From NCBI GenBank assembly GCA_017427265.1, contig JAFRTG010000021.1:62001-126000 (forward strand): a stretch of DNA of 64,000 nt, written 5' to 3'. The notes beneath the pieces were generated by a model that saw only the letters and a list, made by a program, of their open reading frames with translations, did not search any database and was not told the origin of the DNA. This document shows positions 61,833 through 64,000 of this stretch, one piece after another. The position numbers were made by a program, and so were the translations under genes. The stretch comes from Oscillospiraceae bacterium (GTDB taxonomy: Bacteria; Bacillota; Clostridia; Oscillospirales; Ruminococcaceae). The stretch's first letter is position 1, and each line of letters opens with the position of its first letter.

Positions 61833-61873
61833 ACCGTCTGTGTGCAGAACGTCAAGCACGCAGACGGTTTTTT
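61833..61873 (+). terminator. Terminator of cassette B
   Basis: ACCGTCTGTGTGC pairs with GCACGCAGACGGT (one G-U), then TTTTTTG. The CCGTCTGT arm is shared with cassette A. Confidence 0.92.
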
Positions 61874-61900
61874 GTATTCTGTCAGAAAGGTGGTATTTTT

Positions 61901-62131
61901 ATGTCTTCCGATACGCCGACGATAAACATGGCGGCGACCGGCGCAAATATCAAGGCGCTGATCAAAAACAAAGGGCTCAGGGTTGCCGATGTGCAAATCA
62001 GATGCGGCTTCAATACACCGCAAGCGATTTTCAAATGGATGCGCGGCGACGCAATGCCCTCGATCGACAACATGGTGATTCTTGCACATCTGCTGGATGT
62101 GACCATTGACAAGATCATCATTCTCAATTAA
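61901..62131 (+). CDS. XRE-family helix-turn-helix protein
   Basis: 76 residues from the ATG at 61901 after AGAAAGGTGG. The single domain is an HTH_3/XRE fold: GANIKALIKNKGLRVADVQIRCGF (in part), then TPQAIFKWMRGDAMPSIDNMVILAHLLDV. Such one-domain regulators bind operators as dimers. Its position right after cassette B makes that cassette, or its twin, a plausible target; this is inference. Confidence 0.88.
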   Translation: MSSDTPTINMAATGANIKALIKNKGLRVADVQIRCGFNTPQAIFKWMRGDAMPSIDNMVILAHLLDVTIDKIIILN

Positions 62132-62160
62132 AATGCTCCGCCCGATTTCGGGCGGCAGAA

Positions 62161-62223
62161 TTCCGCTTCGTCTAACGGCAGGACAGCGGGCAGTGCCCGC
62201 CTCCATTGATCTAAAGCCTGCCG
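62161..62223 (+). pseudogene. tRNA-Gln-like 5' half joined to the dispersed palindrome
   Basis: Bases 62161-62185 match the first 25 bases of the intact tRNA-Gln at 62430 with one change. They run directly into GCGGGCAGTGCCCGC (62186-62200) and CTCCATTGATCTAAAG. CCTGCCG at 62217-62223 pairs with CGGCAGG of the D arm. No anticodon, T arm or 3' acceptor strand follows. Confidence 0.7.
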
Positions 62224-62253
62224 AAAGATTCTGTTGCTTTGAAAATAAAATAT

Positions 62254-62329
62254 GCCTCTGTAGCTCAGTCGGTAGAGCGCTGGTCTGAAGAACCGGTTGT
62301 CGCAAGTTCGATTCTTGCCGGAGGCACCA
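62254..62329 (+). tRNA. tRNA-Phe (GAA)
   Basis: Acceptor GCCTCTG with CGGAGGC, anticodon loop CTGAAGA, T loop TTCGATT, and encoded CCA. The palindromic repeat starts at the base after CCA. Confidence 0.95.
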
Positions 62330-62344
62330 GCAGGCAGTGCCTGC
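62330..62344. repeat. Palindrome variant abutting tRNA-Phe
   Basis: GCAGGCAGTGCCTGC, followed by ATCCAG. Same 7-1-7 structure as the other copies. Bases 62345-62429 show nothing further. Confidence 0.7.
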
Positions 62345-62429
62345 ATCCAGAATAATGCTCATGAAGTATTATTTCTGTATCATCATTGTTGGATAATTGA
62401 AAATGATTGTTTCACCAATACATGATGCT

Positions 62430-62499
62430 TCCGTTTCGTCTAACGGCAGGACACCGGTCTTTGAAGCCGGGAATGGAAGTTCGAGTCTTCCAGCGGAAA
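62430..62499 (+). tRNA. tRNA-Gln (TTG)
   Basis: Acceptor TTCCGTT with AGCGGAA, anticodon stem CCGGT/GCCGG with loop CTTTGAA, and T arm GGAAG-TTCGAGT-CTTCC. No CCA encoded. Confidence 0.93.
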
Positions 62500-62533
62500 T
62501 CCGGCGGCAGCTGAAAAAGCATGACCCGTGCTT

Positions 62534-63508
62534 TTATTTTACAAGTGTGCTGCCGTCATAAAAATCCAGTATACGGTGGAGCATCAGGTTTCGCAGGAAA
62601 GAAAGACGCGCTTCATCTTTGCGTTCCGGTTTTGCCATATAATACAGGTAATGTTCCAGCAGATTAAACAAGTCAAATGTTCTGCCTTCAATTTTGAATT
62701 GCGTGAACCCCATCGGGACATATTTGTTCCAGATTTCATCCGGCGTAATATGATTTTTCAGTTTGGTAATGTCAAACAAAGTGCGGGTTTCACAGTTACA
62801 GGAAAAGACCGGAGCAAATTCCGGATGCTTCCGCATAAAATCACGCGAATGATATGCCGTATTCGGGAAACGCTTATAATGGTTTGCGACAGCAATCTGC
62901 TCCAGGCCGATTTCCTGATAATGCATGGATCGGTTCGGACAGTTGGGGTTGCAGCAGGGATTGACCAGGATTTCACACTTTTCCTTGTGCGGAATCTTTT
63001 CCAGGATATCCGTCTCGTGATTCAGATCATAATCCAGCACGATGATGTGGTAATCCTTTTCAAATTCCGAATAAAGCTGCTCTGCGTCTGTGATGCGCTT
63101 GCAGGTGGAGCTTGTCAGTTTGTAGTTCGGATAATTTTTGCGGATATAATCCTCCAGCAGCGGAGAGAATACAATACATTCATTCAAACCGTTATCTGCC
63201 GCCCGCATAATCATATTGCAGAAGGGATCACTGAGGTGCTTTTCTTCCAGCATCGGATTGGTAAAGGTGAAGCGCAGCGGAATGCCCTTGTCCTGATATG
63301 CTCTGATGACACCGCGGATAAAATTTTTGTCATAGGTTCCGTACTGCAGTCTGCCGCCGTTCCAGATGCTCGGCGGAAAAGCGCCGTAGACAGATGCGAT
63401 TTCTACGCCGTCACGGAATAATTCAGGGCTGCTTTCCAGCATGGAGATGAATAACAGATTAAATCTTGCAAGTCTTGCAAAATCCGGAAGATGAAATCGG
63501 ACTTTCAT
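62534..63508 (-). CDS. U32 peptidase-like protein with Cys cluster
   Basis: 324 residues from the ATG at 63508 after GAGGAGGAA. TIM-barrel-like sequence. QFKIEGR near residue 275 matches the U32 peptidase signature. NPCCNPNCPN (about 187) and CNCET (about 240) give Cys residues that could bind an iron-sulfur cluster, as U32 proteins do. U32 members include RlhA, UbiU/UbiV and collagenase-like proteins, many of them RNA or quinone hydroxylation factors. Family placement is tentative. The gene adjoins the tRNA island and has its own promoter. Confidence 0.65.
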   Translation of the reverse strand: MKVRFHLPDFARLARFNLLFISMLESSPELFRDGVEIASVYGAFPPSIWNGGRLQYGTYDKNFIRGVIRAYQDKGIPLRFTFTNPMLEEKHLSDPFCNMIMRAADNGLNECIVFSPLLEDYIRKNYPNYKLTSSTCKRITDAEQLYSEFEKDYHIIVLDYDLNHETDILEKIPHKEKCEILVNPCCNPNCPNRSMHYQEIGLEQIAVANHYKRFPNTAYHSRDFMRKHPEFAPVFSCNCETRTLFDITKLKNHITPDEIWNKYVPMGFTQFKIEGRTFDLFNLLEHYLYYMAKPERKDEARLSFLRNLMLHRILDFYDGSTLVK

Positions 63509-63550
63509 ATGGTTCCTCCTCACGGTTGTTTTGGATTGTCAGATGTTTAT

Positions 63551-63579
63551 ATTGTATCCGAAATGAGGGATTCTGTCAA
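63551..63579 (-). promoter_or_regulatory. Promoter of the U32-like gene
   Basis: Minus strand: TTGACA (63574-63579), 17 bases, TACAAT (63551-63556). Confidence 0.85.
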
Positions 63580-63654
63580 GAAAAAAACGAAATTTATCCG
63601 GATGCAGAACGCGCCGCATCTGATATACAAATAAGCATGTGACATCATATACTT

Positions 63655-64000
63655 TTACAGCATCACCGTCCGCGTGGCGATTTGTTCCCGGAAGCGGACA
63701 TCATGCTCAACGAACAGCATGGTCGGCTGATATTTCAGCAAGAGCTGCTCAATCTGCATCCGCGAAAAAACGTCGATGTAATTCAGCGGCTCGTCCCAGA
63801 GGAACAAATGCGCAGGCGTCAGCAGTCCGGCAGCAAGCAGGATTTTCTTTTTCTGTCCTTCGGAGCAGGTTTCCATCGGACGGAAAAGCTGCTCGCGGGA
63901 GAAATCAAGCTGGCGCAGAAGCGTACAGAACAGGCTGCGGTCGAGCTGCCGTTCCTCGCAGAAATCAAACACCGCGCCGCGCAGCCCGGCGGTTTCCTGC
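63655..64000 (-). CDS. ABC-F ribosomal protection protein, 3' end only
   Basis: The frame runs off the window edge, so the start is missing; 114 codons are visible. They cover the second ATPase cassette: ETCSEGQKKKILLAAGLL (signature motif SEGQ), LFLWDEPLNYIDVFSRMQIE (Walker B) and MLFVEHDVRF (H-loop). This wording is typical of Lsa/Vga-type antibiotic-resistance ABC-F proteins rather than of Uup or EttA. It may give resistance to lincosamides, streptogramin A or pleuromutilins, which cannot be told from this part. Confidence 0.85.
   Translation of the reverse strand, partial: QETAGLRGAVFDFCEERQLDRSLFCTLLRQLDFSREQLFRPMETCSEGQKKKILLAAGLLTPAHLFLWDEPLNYIDVFSRMQIEQLLLKYQPTMLFVEHDVRFREQIATRTVML

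Noticed and set aside
59036-62500. Prophage or integrative element at the tRNA island
   Set aside because: No integrase, transposase or structural phage gene is present; only the octamer array hints at an old attachment region.

Overview
The window looks like chromosomal DNA of an anaerobic Gram-positive in the Oscillospiraceae (Ruminococcus-type Clostridia). This is inferred from: dockerin type I modules on two secreted proteins, BspA-type leucine-rich repeat surface proteins, a low-GC-Gram-positive gene order (ylxM-ffh-rpsP-khpA; rpmG-secE-nusG-rplK-rplA), a SpoIID-like peptidoglycan-binding module, strong AGGAGG-type ribosome binding sites, and many consensus TTGACA-17-TATAAT promoters. 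Base composition is moderately GC-rich. No species is claimed.

Layout. 1-3156 is the end of a large BspA-like protein. 3349-8065 (minus) is a MoxR/DUF58/transglutaminase operon. 8443-9495 is a membrane-anchored alpha/beta hydrolase. 9664-20319 (minus) holds purA and then a long, tightly coupled housekeeping run: alaS, HIT, comEC, holA, a Toprim protein, an MBOAT-like membrane protein and an amidohydrolase. 20714-23449 is a large triplicated dockerin protein. 23922-30656 carries parA-parB-guaB, a PEBP-like lipid-anchored or membrane protein, a DUF6323/DUF6179 pair and a DUF308 protein. 30808-33655 is a coenzyme A module (pantothenate ECF S component, coaX, divergent coaBC). 33741-38749 has a BclA-like protein, an ABC-F ATPase, ychF and a second LRR-dockerin protein. 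38898-42602 (minus) is a proline-rich/SpoIID-like/peptidoglycan-binding/AI-2E operon. 42719-45737 has tfoX-N, a pseudouridine synthase, a CPBP protease and two immunity-like genes. 45940-48261 is the SRP/S16/KhpA operon. 48324-56108 holds radA, pspA, a VanY-like protein without its zinc ligands, dCMP deaminase, SUKH-type and other small genes, and rsmA. 56427-58844 is rpmG-secE-nusG-rplK-rplA.

58963-62499 is the most unusual part. It is a tRNA island (Lys, Leu-like, Tyr, Ser, Phe, Gln). Between the tRNAs lie two paralogous 46-47-residue ORF cassettes, each with an identical 26-bp promoter block and its own terminator, a small XRE regulator, a methyltransferase, and two tRNA 5' halves that run straight into a 15-bp palindromic repeat. 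The same palindrome sits just upstream of the -35 boxes of purA and alaS and inside the 3' end of the CPBP protease gene. The window ends with a U32-like Fe-S protein and the 3' end of a resistance-type ABC-F gene.

The best candidates for undescribed biology are the two small-ORF cassettes in the tRNA island and the dispersed palindrome that appears to have entered tRNA genes. Three proteins also appear to have lost the catalytic residues of their families: the MBOAT homologue, the ComEC C-terminal domain and the VanY-like domain.
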